Source of the DNA: Tardiphaga robiniae
Lineage (GTDB): Bacteria > Pseudomonadota > Alphaproteobacteria > Rhizobiales > Xanthobacteraceae
Assembly: GCF_001618955.1 (NCBI RefSeq)
Contig: NZ_LVYV01000056.1
Span: 62,001 to 126,000, forward strand
Direction of reading: 5' to 3'
Length of the DNA stretch: 64,000 nucleotides
Below, one piece after another: positions 1 through 8,783 of this stretch. The notes under the pieces were generated by a model that saw nothing but the letters and a program-made list of their open reading frames with translations, was not told the origin of the DNA and did no database searches. Numbering within the stretch: position 1 is the first letter of the stretch; each line of letters begins with the position of its first letter. The position numbers and the translations under genes are program-made.

Positions 1-1
1 C

Positions 2-739
2 CTCGCGGGCTTTGCACTGATCTGGGAGCTTTATGCGCGCTGGCTCGACAACGCGCTGCTGCTGCCGACCATGGGCGCGACTTTGTCGGCGCTGTGGGCG
101 GCTATCGTCTCCGGTGAACTGCCGGACCGCACCCTGACGTCGCTGCGCGTCCTGATCACCGGCTATGCGCTGGGCGTCGCCGTCGCCGCAGCGCTCACCA
201 CCCTCGCCGCGCTGTCGCGCTGGGGCAACGAGGCGCTCGGCCTGCTGACATCCATGTTCAATCCGCTTCCGGCCATCGCGCTGCTGCCGGTTGCGCTGCT
301 GTGGTTCGGCATCGGCACGCCGAGCCTGATCTTCGTCCTCGTCCATTCGGTGCTGTGGCCGGTGGCGCTGGCCTGCTATGGCGGCTTCCTCGCCGTGCCG
401 TCGACGCTGCGGATGGCTGGCCGCAATCTCGGCCTGTCCGGTGGCCGGTTCGTGGTGGAGATCCTGGTGCCTGCGGCATTCCCGCAAATACTGTCGGGCC
501 TGCGGATCGGCTGGGCCTTCGCATGGCGGACCTTGATCGCTGCCGAACTCGTGTTCGGCGTCAGCGCGCGCTCCGGCGGCCTCGGATGGTTCATCTACAC
601 CAGCCGCGCACAGTTGGAGACCGCCAGCGTATTCGCGGGACTGCTCACGGTCATCCTGATCGGGCTAATCGTCGAAGGGGTGATCTTTCGCACCCTGACT
701 CGCATCACAGTTCAGCGCTGGGGCCAGGAGCAAGCCTGA
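2..739 (+). CDS. ABC transporter permease, sulfonate/nitrate type (5' end outside window)
   Basis: Inner-membrane permease of the SsuC/NrtB class (BPD_transp_1 family), expected to carry alkanesulfonates or related anions with a binding protein and an ATPase. The reading frame is open to the left edge before the internal ATG at 71, so the N-terminus lies outside the window. Several hydrophobic segments are visible, together with the cytoplasmic coupling stretch around GRNLGLSGGRFVVEILVPA, which is the EAA-type loop contacting the ATPase. The gene lies about 175 bases before a matching binding protein and ssuD, so it belongs to the same transport/desulfonation operon; the ATPase is probably upstream of the window. 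Exact substrate cannot be read from the sequence. Confidence 0.85.
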   Translation, partial: LAGFALIWELYARWLDNALLLPTMGATLSALWAAIVSGELPDRTLTSLRVLITGYALGVAVAAALTTLAALSRWGNEALGLLTSMFNPLPAIALLPVALLWFGIGTPSLIFVLVHSVLWPVALACYGGFLAVPSTLRMAGRNLGLSGGRFVVEILVPAAFPQILSGLRIGWAFAWRTLIAAELVFGVSARSGGLGWFIYTSRAQLETASVFAGLLTVILIGLIVEGVIFRTLTRITVQRWGQEQA

Positions 740-913
740 GCGAGCAATCTGCGGCGGCAATGCCAGGGGCACAACGTTCTCCGGATAGCGGCATTGTGCA
801 GAGCGATCAACCCATGATCGTCCTGGTTTTTGGAATTCCCCAGATCGCCTGCTTGGGACTCTAATGCGTCATCAGTGATGGTGCCTTTCACGCCCCAATG
901 CAGGACAACGACA

Positions 914-1885
914 ATGCATGCCAGACGAATGATCTTGAAAGCCGCCATCGCCATGGGTCTCGGCGTGGCTGTCGTCTCCGCTCCCGCGCTGATCGGTTCC
1001 GCATCAGCGCAAGCGCAGGAAAAAACCGTCCGGATCGGCTTCCAGAAATACGGCAAGCTGGTTCTGCTGAAGAGCAAAGGCAGTTTGGAGCCGCGCCTGA
1101 GGGCGCTTGGCTGGAACATCAAGTGGACGGAGTTTTCGGCAGGCCCCGCGCTGCTGGAAGCGATCAATGTCGGTGCGCTCGATTTCGGCAACACCGGCGA
1201 GGCGCCGCCGATCTTCGCGCAAGCTGCTGGCGCACCGATCCGCTATGTCGCCTATGAGCCGCCAGCGCCCAAGGGCGAAGCGATCTTGGTGCCGAAAGGC
1301 AGTCCGATCAAATCGGTCACTGAGTTGAAGGGCAAGAAGGTCGCACTCAACAAGGGCTCAAACGTTCACTATCTCCTCGTCAAGGCGCTGGAGAAAGCGA
1401 ACGTCAAATATTCCGACATCACGCCGGTGTTCTTGGCGCCGGCCGACGCGCGGGCAGCGTTCGAGCGCGGCGCGGTCGATGCCTGGGTGATCTGGGACCC
1501 GTTCCAGGCGGCCGCTGAAGCCGCGATCGAGGCGACGGTTCTCGCCGACGGCACCGATACGGTTTCGAACTATCAGTTCTATCTGTCATCGCAGAAATTC
1601 CTGGAATCCGATCCCAAGGTGGTCGATGCGATTCTCGAAGGCCTGCGGGAAGTCGACGACTGGGCCAAGACAGACATCAAGGCCGTGGCCGAACAGTTGA
1701 GCCCGTCGGTCGGCCTGCCGGTTCCTGTACTGGAGGTCGCGCTCAAGCGGCAGGCCTACGGGATCAAGCCGATTGATCGCAAGGTCATCACCGAGCAGCA
1801 GCAACTGGCCGATACGTTTCTCGCGCTCGGACTGATCCCGAAAGCCATTGCCGTAGCCGACGCCGCCGGGACACCCGCACCATGA
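914..1885 (+). CDS. Sulfonate ABC transporter substrate-binding protein (SsuA-like)
   Basis: Periplasmic binding protein of the SsuA/NMT1-like family that would deliver alkanesulfonates to the preceding permease. The ATG at 914 is chosen over an in-frame ATG at 830 because AGGACA lies just upstream and the protein then begins with a standard signal peptide (positive MHARRMILK, hydrophobic core, cleavage after ASAQA). The remainder shows typical family blocks such as VRIGFQKYG, the FGNTGEAPP ligand region and [12 protein letters not shown]. The mature protein contains no cysteine and no methionine, which is striking for about 295 residues and fits expression during sulfur starvation. Its stop overlaps the next start by four bases (ATGA), giving coupling to ssuD. 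Confidence 0.9.
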   Translation: MHARRMILKAAIAMGLGVAVVSAPALIGSASAQAQEKTVRIGFQKYGKLVLLKSKGSLEPRLRALGWNIKWTEFSAGPALLEAINVGALDFGNTGEAPPIFAQAAGAPIRYVAYEPPAPKGEAILVPKGSPIKSVTELKGKKVALNKGSNVHYLLVKALEKANVKYSDITPVFLAPADARAAFERGAVDAWVIWDPFQAAAEAAIEATVLADGTDTVSNYQFYLSSQKFLESDPKVVDAILEGLREVDDWAKTDIKAVAEQLSPSVGLPVPVLEVALKRQAYGIKPIDRKVITEQQQLADTFLALGLIPKAIAVADAAGTPAP

Positions 1886-3042
1886 CCGCTGTCGACGACG
1901 CTCTCAAGATTCTCTGGTTCCTGCCGACCAGCGGCGACGGCCACTATCTCGGAACCACGGCCGGTGCGCGCGAGGTCGATTTCGACTATCTGCGGCAGAT
2001 TGCGCGTGCCGCGGACAAGCTCGGCTATTACGGGGCTCTGCTCCCGACCGGGCGCAATTGCGAAGACTCCTGGGTCATCGCATCGGCCATCGCGCCGTGG
2101 ACGGAACGATTGCGCTATCTCGTCGCCGTGCGACCCGGACTGCAGTCGCCCACGGTCGCAGCGCGCATGACTGCCACGCTGGATCGCCTGACCAACGGAC
2201 GGTTACTCATCAACATCGTGACGGGCGGCGATGCCGTCGAGAACAAGGGCGATGGCGTCTTCCTCGATCACGACGAACGCTATGAGGTCACCCGTGAGTT
2301 TCTGAATGTTTACGCGCGGGAGCTCGCCGGCGAAGCCGTCACTGTCGCGGGCAAGCACATCACGGTCGAAGACGGTCGCATCCTCTATCCGCCGATCCAG
2401 ACGCCTCATCCACCGTTCTATTTTGGCGGCTCGTCCGATGCCGGCATCGACGTCGCCGTCGATACCGTCGACAAATACCTGACCTGGGGCGAGCCCCCGG
2501 CGCAGGTCGCGGAGAAGATCGCACGCGTGCGCAGGATCGCCGAGCAGCGCGGCCGCAAGATCACGTTCGGCATTCGGCTGCATGTCATCGTCCGCCATAC
2601 CAACGAGGCGGCATGGAAGGCCGCCGACGAACTGATCGAGCATCTCACCGACGACACGATCGCATCCGCGCAGCAAATTCTCGGGCGAATGGATTCCGTC
2701 GGCCAGCAGCGCATGTCGCAATTACACGGCGGCCGGCGCGACCGGCTCGAGGTCAGCCCGAACCTGTGGGCCGGCGTCGGCCTGGTGCGTGGCGGCGCCG
2801 GCACGGCACTGGTGGGCGATCCCGCCACCGTCGCCGCGCGTATCCGCGAATATCAGGAACTCGGCATCGATACGTTCATCCTGTCCGGCTATCCGCATCT
2901 CGAAGAGGCCTATCGGTTTGCCGAACTGGTATTCCCGCTGCTGTCGTTGCAACGGACCGACAATGTCCGGCAGTTCCGCGCCAATACCGGGCCGTTCGGA
3001 GAGCCACTCGCCGATCACCGCCGGACGACCGCAAAAGTTTGA
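1882..3042 (+). CDS. ssuD: FMNH2-dependent alkanesulfonate monooxygenase
   Basis: Cytoplasmic two-component flavin monooxygenase that cleaves C1-C14 alkanesulfonates to aldehyde plus sulfite using FMNH2 and O2. At 386 residues it is the usual SsuD length and aligns throughout with the enterobacterial enzyme: [14 protein letters not shown] at the N-terminus, the conserved cysteine in GRNCED (about residue 54), [28 protein letters not shown], and [21 protein letters not shown] before the C-terminal barrel helices. It is translationally coupled to the upstream binding protein. A dedicated flavin reductase (SsuE) is needed for activity but none is found in the window. Family assignment is secure; the substrate range is inferred. 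Confidence 0.95.
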   Translation: MTAVDDALKILWFLPTSGDGHYLGTTAGAREVDFDYLRQIARAADKLGYYGALLPTGRNCEDSWVIASAIAPWTERLRYLVAVRPGLQSPTVAARMTATLDRLTNGRLLINIVTGGDAVENKGDGVFLDHDERYEVTREFLNVYARELAGEAVTVAGKHITVEDGRILYPPIQTPHPPFYFGGSSDAGIDVAVDTVDKYLTWGEPPAQVAEKIARVRRIAEQRGRKITFGIRLHVIVRHTNEAAWKAADELIEHLTDDTIASAQQILGRMDSVGQQRMSQLHGGRRDRLEVSPNLWAGVGLVRGGAGTALVGDPATVAARIREYQELGIDTFILSGYPHLEEAYRFAELVFPLLSLQRTDNVRQFRANTGPFGEPLADHRRTTAKV

Positions 3043-3101
3043 TGCGTCGCCAGGCTTGATCCCAGCGGCGCAATGACGCCGCGGCATCTGGAGGACACCA
3101 C

Positions 3102-4493
3102 GTGACCAAGCAGATTCGCCTCAACGCATTCGCCATGAACTGCGTGGCCCACCAGTCGCCCGGCCTGTGGACGCATCCCGAGGATCGCTCCAGCGATTAT
3201 AATCGCCTGCCCTACTGGCTCGATCTCGCGCGAACGCTGGAACGCGGACGGTTCGACGGCCTCTTCCTTGCAGATGTGCTCGGCGTCTACGACGTGTTCG
3301 GCGGAAATCCGGACGCGGCATTGCGCAATGCCGCGCAGGTCCCGGTCAACGACCCGCTGCTGCTGGTGTCGGCGATGGCCGCCGTCACCGAGAATCTCGG
3401 TTTCGGCGTGACCTGTACGCTGTCCTACGAGCCGCCCTATCCATTCGCCCGCCGGATGTCGACCCTCGATCACCTCACGGATGGCCGCATCGGCTGGAAC
3501 ATCGTCACAGGCTATCTCGACAGCGCCGCCAAGGGCATGGGCAAGGCCAGCCAGAACGCCCATGACGACCGCTACAACGTCGCCGAAGAATATATGGAGG
3601 TCGTCTACAAACTGTGGGAAGGTAGCTGGGAAGACGACGCCGTGCAGCGCGACAAGGCGCGCGGCATCTTCACCGAGCCGTCGCGTGTTCACCGCGTCCA
3701 GCATTATGGCGAGAACTACACGCTCGACGCCATCCATCTCTCCGAGCCGTCACCGCAACGAACGCCGGTGCTGTATCAGGCCGGAACGTCGCTGCGCGGA
3801 AAACTGTTCGCTGCGCAACACGCCGAATGCGTGTTCATGTCCGGTCCGTCCGCAAAGGTGATCGCGCCGCGCGTCGCTGCGATCCGCGCACTTACGGCAG
3901 AGACAGGGCGCGACCCGTCGGAAATCCTGATGTTCAGCATGATGACGGTGATCCTCGGCCGCACCGAGGAGGAAGCCGCCGCGAAACATGCGGAGTATCG
4001 CCGCTACATCAACCATGAGGGCGCCCTGACGCTGATGTCCGGCTGGACCGGCGTCGATTTCTCGACCTATGACCTCGACCAGAAGGTGGAGCACGTCCAC
4101 AACGAGGCCGGCCGCACCGCGATGGACAACATCACCCACGCCGATCCCGATCGCACCTGGACGGTGCGCGAGGTTGCCGAGCATGTCGGCATCGGGGGCA
4201 TCGGGCCAATCGTGGTCGGAACGCCCGAACAGGTGGCTAACGCTATCGAGGACTGGGTCGCGCAGACCGACGTCGATGGCCTGAACCTCGCCTTCGCGAT
4301 CTCGCCGGGCAGCTTCGAGGACATCGTCGATCTCCTGGTTCCGGAACTGACCCGGCGCGGCATCTACAAGAGTGCCTACGCGCACGGCACGCTTCGCGAA
4401 AAGCTGTTCGGTGCCGGCCGCGCACGGCTGCAGGCGCCGCATCCAGCCTCCTCGTTCCGCCCCGCGCTGCCATCCGCTATCGCCGCGGAGTAA
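3102..4493 (+). CDS. LLM-class flavin monooxygenase, NtaA/SnaA/DszA-type
   Basis: Bacterial luciferase-like monooxygenase of the nitrilotriacetate/dibenzothiophene-sulfone (NtaA/SnaA/SoxA/DszA) branch, using reduced FMN from a separate reductase. The GTG at 3102 is preceded by GGAGG at good distance. Diagnostic blocks are LNAFAMNCVAHQSPGLW, FDGLFLADVLGVYD, RMSTLDHLTDGRIGWNIVTG, LWEGSWEDDAV, LYQAGTSLRG and a C-terminal GLNLAFAISPG segment; 463 residues is normal for the branch. It follows ssuD by about 60 bases, suggesting cotranscription and use on an organosulfur substrate. Unlike its neighbours it still contains three Cys and more than ten Met. It is a close paralogue of the gene at 19157. 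Confidence 0.88.
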   Translation: MTKQIRLNAFAMNCVAHQSPGLWTHPEDRSSDYNRLPYWLDLARTLERGRFDGLFLADVLGVYDVFGGNPDAALRNAAQVPVNDPLLLVSAMAAVTENLGFGVTCTLSYEPPYPFARRMSTLDHLTDGRIGWNIVTGYLDSAAKGMGKASQNAHDDRYNVAEEYMEVVYKLWEGSWEDDAVQRDKARGIFTEPSRVHRVQHYGENYTLDAIHLSEPSPQRTPVLYQAGTSLRGKLFAAQHAECVFMSGPSAKVIAPRVAAIRALTAETGRDPSEILMFSMMTVILGRTEEEAAAKHAEYRRYINHEGALTLMSGWTGVDFSTYDLDQKVEHVHNEAGRTAMDNITHADPDRTWTVREVAEHVGIGGIGPIVVGTPEQVANAIEDWVAQTDVDGLNLAFAISPGSFEDIVDLLVPELTRRGIYKSAYAHGTLREKLFGAGRARLQAPHPASSFRPALPSAIAAE

Positions 4494-4549
4494 CGACGCG
4501 ACGTCGGCCTTCCGCTCGGGCTGGCACCAAACAGCAGAGGGATCGACGC

Positions 4550-5152
4550 ATGCGGGGCGCTCTGATCATTCCGGGCCTTCACGGCTCACCGGACGGCCAC
4601 TGGCAGACTCTGTTGCAGAGCCATACGCCGTTTGCGCGCCGCGTCGAGCAGGACGACTGGGACGCACCTGTGCTCGATCGCTGGATGGAGCGACTTCTGT
4701 CGAGCGCGGATGCCAATCCCGGCGCGATCGCAGTCGCCCATAGTCTCGGCTGTATCCTCATAGCCCATGCAGCGCTGCGGATGCCGGACATCAAAATCGG
4801 CGGCGCACTTCTGGTCGCACCGGCCGATGTGGAAACGAACACCGATGCATTCCCGCAATTGCGCAACTTTGCGCCGATGCCAACGACATCCCTACCGTTT
4901 CCGAGCATCGTCGTCGCCAGCAGCAACGATCCCTTCATGTCGCTGCAGCGGGCGCGCATGCTGGCCACGAGCTGGGGCTCGGACTTCGTCAACATGGGCA
5001 ATGCCGGCCACATCAATATCGCGTCGGGCTATGGCTGGTGGCCGGCCGCGCACCACCTGGTCGATACGCTGGCAGCGAAAGCCGAGACGGCACAGCACCC
5101 ACCACGGCCACTCCGAAACCGGACGACCGGCAAACGGGTGCCGGCGTCGTAG
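4550..5152 (+). CDS. RBBP9/YdeN-family serine hydrolase
   Basis: Small cytoplasmic alpha/beta hydrolase of the RBBP9/YdeN family (about 200 residues). The nucleophile elbow AHSLG places the catalytic serine near residue 65; the acid is the Asp of SSNDP (about 127) and the base is the His of NAGHIN (about 154). The N-terminal LIIPGLHGSPDGHW is the strand and oxyanion-loop region typical of the family. It lies 56 bases after the monooxygenase and on the same strand, so it is probably the last gene of that operon; members of this family recur beside sulfur-scavenging genes. No substrate can be named. The last 20 or so residues are a low-complexity basic tail. Confidence 0.85.
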   Translation: MRGALIIPGLHGSPDGHWQTLLQSHTPFARRVEQDDWDAPVLDRWMERLLSSADANPGAIAVAHSLGCILIAHAALRMPDIKIGGALLVAPADVETNTDAFPQLRNFAPMPTTSLPFPSIVVASSNDPFMSLQRARMLATSWGSDFVNMGNAGHINIASGYGWWPAAHHLVDTLAAKAETAQHPPRPLRNRTTGKRVPAS

Positions 5153-5180
5153 AGTATGTCAAGCCGTCTGGTCGTTCCGT

Positions 5181-6950
5181 TCAAACCGATCGTGCCGTCG
5201 AAAGGCCAGCTATCGCCGCATTTGCCGACGAACGCACGAAGGCACTCTCGATGGCGGGGATCGATGACAACAAGGCCCTGGTGTAGTCATCGGCCGGGTT
5301 GGAAAACACCTGATCGACCGGTCCGGATTCGACGATCCGCCCGCGGTGAAACACCAGCACTCGATCGGCGATATGCTGGACGACGCCCAGATCGTGAGAA
5401 ATGAAAAGCAGCGCGGTACCGAGCCGCGCCTGCAGCTCGCTCAGCAGATCCAGCACCTGCGCCTGGATCGAAACATCCAGCGCCGACACCGGCTCGTCGC
5501 ACACGATGATGTCCGGCTCCGCCGCCAGTGCACGTGCAATGGAAACACGCTGCCGCTGGCCGCCCGACAGCGACCGTGGATAGCGGCCGAGATGACCGGC
5601 GTTCAGACCGACCTGCTCGAGTAGCGCGACGATGCGGTCGCGCTTTGTGCGCGCATCGCCGGTCAGGTTTTCGGCGATCACATCGGCGACCCGGTAGCGC
5701 GGATCGAAACTGCTGAGCGCATCCTGCGGGATATATTGCAGCCTTGCGCGCAGGGCGCGCCGCTCGGCCTCCGCAACCCCGGACCAGCGCTGCCCGAGCA
5801 GGCGCACCTCGCCCTCATCCGGCGCGAGCAGTCCGAGCACTATCTTTGCGCATGTCGACTTGCCCGAACCGGACTCGCCGACAATACCGACAACCTCCCC
5901 GGCCTTTACAGCAAAACTGACCTCATCCAATGCCGGAAGAGACGGTTCGCGGCCCGCCGTCCGCCGCTGGACATAACGTTTAGAAATGCCCTCAACCTCG
6001 AGCACCAAAGCTTCGTCCGACGACTTTCGGACCGGAAGGCGCTCGCGGACGATGACAGACCCGACGGCGCCGTCCCCTTCGACGCTTGCAACGTCAAATC
6101 GGGCAGACGCGAGCAGATGTCCTTTTGAATCAGCGGATGGGATCGCAGCGAGAAGCTGTCGCGTATAGGGGTGGCGCGGACGGCGCAAGACATCCGCCGT
6201 GGCTCCGCTGTCCACGATGCGGCCGTCGCGCATCACGATCACCCGATCGGCGATTCCAGCCACGACAGCGAGATCGTGGCTAATCAACAGCAGCCCGGCG
6301 CCTTCCCGCACGCGCTCGGCCAATACGGCGAGCACCTGCGCCTGGACGGTGACGTCCAGCGATGTGGTCGGTTCGTCTGCGATGATGAGATCCGGGTCGG
6401 CCGCGATCGCCGATGCGATCAGCGCGCGCTGACGCAGGCCACCCGATAGCTGGTGCGCATATTGTGTAGCCCGGTGTTCGGGATCGGGAATGCCGACCTT
6501 GCGGAGCACATCGATAACGCGCGCGGCGACCGCATGACGGCCGCGCAGCGTCCGATGCTCCGTCAGTACCTCGCCGACTTCTTGCCCGATGGTGCGCAGC
6601 GGATCCAGTGACACCAGCGCGTCCTGCATCACCAGCCCGGTCATCGTCCCCCGCAGCCTGCGCCAGTCGGACTGGCGAAACCGCAGCGCGTCGTGGCCCC
6701 TGATCAGGAAGCGATCAGCGTCGACCTCGGCCCCATCGCCGGACAGGTTGAGCAGGCTGCGTGCCGTAATGCTCTTGCCCGATCCGGACTCACCGACCAG
6801 CGCCACGCATTCGCCGCGGCGGATCGTCAGGTCGAAGTTCCGGACGATCGGTGCGCCGCCATTGGCGCCGGCAAAACCGATCGAGAGCCCCTCGATGTCG
6901 ATCAGAAGATCATCGGGCTGTGGAACGACTAAATATGGTTTGTCCGTCAT
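5181..6950 (-). CDS. Peptide/nickel-type ABC transporter, two ATPase domains fused
   Basis: ATPase of a dipeptide/oligopeptide/glutathione-type importer, with the DppD-like and DppF-like subunits fused into one 589-residue chain. The first nucleotide-binding domain has Walker A GESGSGKSITARS, signature LSGGLRQRA and Walker B LIIADEPTTSLD. The second starts near residue 325 with Walker A GESGSGKSTCAKI, signature LSGGQRQRVS and Walker B IIVCDEPVSALD. The C-terminal DppD-type iron-sulfur extension is absent. The gene overlaps the preceding permease by four bases and is the last gene of a binding-protein/permease/permease/ATPase operon running 10403 to 5181. Its position among sulfonate genes suggests import of a sulfur-containing peptide or thio-compound, but this is inference. 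Confidence 0.93.
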   Translation of the reverse strand: MTDKPYLVVPQPDDLLIDIEGLSIGFAGANGGAPIVRNFDLTIRRGECVALVGESGSGKSITARSLLNLSGDGAEVDADRFLIRGHDALRFRQSDWRRLRGTMTGLVMQDALVSLDPLRTIGQEVGEVLTEHRTLRGRHAVAARVIDVLRKVGIPDPEHRATQYAHQLSGGLRQRALIASAIAADPDLIIADEPTTSLDVTVQAQVLAVLAERVREGAGLLLISHDLAVVAGIADRVIVMRDGRIVDSGATADVLRRPRHPYTRQLLAAIPSADSKGHLLASARFDVASVEGDGAVGSVIVRERLPVRKSSDEALVLEVEGISKRYVQRRTAGREPSLPALDEVSFAVKAGEVVGIVGESGSGKSTCAKIVLGLLAPDEGEVRLLGQRWSGVAEAERRALRARLQYIPQDALSSFDPRYRVADVIAENLTGDARTKRDRIVALLEQVGLNAGHLGRYPRSLSGGQRQRVSIARALAAEPDIIVCDEPVSALDVSIQAQVLDLLSELQARLGTALLFISHDLGVVQHIADRVLVFHRGRIVESGPVDQVFSNPADDYTRALLSSIPAIESAFVRSSANAAIAGLSTARSV

Positions 6951-7861
6951 GCCAGCCGTCCTTCAAACCGTTTCTGGATGGCATTGCCGACCAGCGTGAA
7001 GGCGATCACCGTCAGCGTGATGGCGAGGCCGGGAAATACGCCGGGCCACCACGCCACGCGCAGCACATCGCGGCTCTCCGCCAGCATCACGCCCCATTCC
7101 GGCGTCGGAGGCTGCGGGCCGAGCCCCAGAAAGCTGAGGCCTGACACCGCGAGGATGGTATTGCCGATATAGACCGTCGCGATCACCGGCACCGCGACCA
7201 AGACATTCGGCAGCACGTGGCGGAAGAAGATCTGCCAGCGGCCGAGGCCATAAACGACGGCATGCGTCACGTAATCGGCATCGCGCACCAGCTGCGTCTG
7301 CGCGCGAATGACGCGACCGAATTTCGGAATGCCGGCAATACCGACCGCGATGGCGATGTTGAGCATACCCTGTCCCAGAAAGGTGACCACCAGCATCGCA
7401 AGCAGCACGCCGGGGAATGACGATAGGACGTCGAACACGCGCGACGTCCCCTCATCGAGGAAGCGGTTGCGCTGTCCGGCGAGAATGCCAAGCACGATGC
7501 CGAAGGCCAGACTGATCGCCATGCCGCCGAGCCCGATCAACAGTGAATAGCGCGTGCCGTGGATGGTCCGCGCGAACACGTCGCGGCCAAGCCGGTCGGT
7601 GCCGAACAGATGCTCCCAGCTCGGCGGCTTCAGCCCCAGCGCATAATCGCCGATCAGCGGATCGAACTGGGTGAAGGCGCGCGGGAATGCCGCGGTCAGA
7701 AGCAGCACGAACAGAAACGCCAGAGAGATCGCAAGGCCCGGCGACAGCAATCGCGGCGCGATCACGGCGGCCGTCGTTACCGGTTCCACCGCACCGGGCG
7801 GGTTAACCTGCGGGTCAAGCGCGATGGACAGGTCCGCGAGCGGACGGGTTTGCACGTTCAT
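6947..7861 (-). CDS. Peptide-type ABC transporter permease (DppC-like)
   Basis: Second inner-membrane permease of the peptide-type importer. It has the extended N-terminal region and first membrane segment typical of DppC (LLSPGLAISLAFLFVLL), the HLFGTDRLGRDVFARTIHGTR motif shared by essentially all DppC/OppC proteins, then five further hydrophobic helices and the coupling loop SGLSFLGLGPQPPTPEWG. Length of 304 residues is normal. It overlaps both neighbours by four bases, so the operon is tightly coupled. The substrate is not predictable from the permease. Confidence 0.93.
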   Translation of the reverse strand: MNVQTRPLADLSIALDPQVNPPGAVEPVTTAAVIAPRLLSPGLAISLAFLFVLLLTAAFPRAFTQFDPLIGDYALGLKPPSWEHLFGTDRLGRDVFARTIHGTRYSLLIGLGGMAISLAFGIVLGILAGQRNRFLDEGTSRVFDVLSSFPGVLLAMLVVTFLGQGMLNIAIAVGIAGIPKFGRVIRAQTQLVRDADYVTHAVVYGLGRWQIFFRHVLPNVLVAVPVIATVYIGNTILAVSGLSFLGLGPQPPTPEWGVMLAESRDVLRVAWWPGVFPGLAITLTVIAFTLVGNAIQKRFEGRLA

Positions 7862-8775
7862 TGCGCCCTCAGTCTCGGATCGATCAGCAGATACAGGATG
7901 TCGAGCACGGTCGAAGCTGCGACATGGATGAAAGCGGCCAGCAGCACCACGGCCAGCACCACCGGCACGTCATGGGTCAGCACGGCGCCGAGCGTCACGG
8001 TGCCGAGACCCGGACGCCCGAAGACTTTCTCCGTGATCACAGCGCCGCCGAGCAGTCCGCCGATCAGCCAGCCGCCGAGCGTCACCGCCGGCAGCAAGGC
8101 ATGCCGCAATACATGGCGCGCGCGGATCACGAGCTCGCCGACGCCGCGCGAACGCACCGTGGTGACGAAGGGCTGATCGAGCGTCTTCTCCATCGCCTCA
8201 CGCAGCACCTGCGCCAAGAGGCCCGCCGTCGGCAGTGCCAGTGTCAAGGACGGCAGCACAATCGACTTCCAGCCGCTGGCCCCGGACACCGGAAACCAGC
8301 GCAGCGTGAAGGAGAACGCCATCAGCAGCAGAATGCCGAGCCAGAACACCGGCGTCGATGCGAATACCAGTTCCAGAAAGGATGCGATCTGGCGCGAGAT
8401 GCGCCCACGACCCGCCGTGAGCAGCGCGAGCGCGACTGCGATCACGATGGCCAGAAGCCCGCCGAGCAGCGCAAGCTGCACGGTCGGCATCAGTTGCGAT
8501 CCCACGACCTCGGTGACGGGCTGACGCAGCACATAGGACGTGCCGAAATCGCCCTGCAGGATGCGCAGAAGAAAATCCAGGTACTGCGCGGGCAGACTGC
8601 GATCGAGCCCCCACTCCGCCGCAATCGCCTCGCGCAGCCCTGGATATTCCAGATCGCCCGCCAGGATATCCTGGATGCGCCCCGGCAAGGCGTGCAGCGC
8701 CAAGAATGCCGCCGTCACACTCGCCCAGGCCACCACGAGACTGGTGAGCAATCTGGAAATGATACGAGACCACAT
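7858..8775 (-). CDS. Peptide-type ABC transporter permease (DppB-like)
   Basis: First inner-membrane permease of the importer, DppB/GsiC-like. The N-terminal membrane segment, the extracytoplasmic stretch WGLDRSLPAQYLDFLLRILQGDFGTS, and the later coupling loop VRSRGVGELVIRARHVLRHA are characteristic. Five to six membrane helices can be drawn over 305 residues. It lies nine bases after the binding-protein gene and overlaps the DppC-like gene by four bases. Assignment to the family is clear; the transported compound is unknown. Confidence 0.93.
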   Translation of the reverse strand: MWSRIISRLLTSLVVAWASVTAAFLALHALPGRIQDILAGDLEYPGLREAIAAEWGLDRSLPAQYLDFLLRILQGDFGTSYVLRQPVTEVVGSQLMPTVQLALLGGLLAIVIAVALALLTAGRGRISRQIASFLELVFASTPVFWLGILLLMAFSFTLRWFPVSGASGWKSIVLPSLTLALPTAGLLAQVLREAMEKTLDQPFVTTVRSRGVGELVIRARHVLRHALLPAVTLGGWLIGGLLGGAVITEKVFGRPGLGTVTLGAVLTHDVPVVLAVVLLAAFIHVAASTVLDILYLLIDPRLRAQ

Positions 8776-8783
8776 GATCTGGT

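Noticed and set aside
258-524. Minus-strand frame inside the permease gene
   Set aside because: Arg/Pro/Ser-rich shadow of the permease; no ribosome site or family pattern. Many similar shadows in the window were dropped for the same reason.
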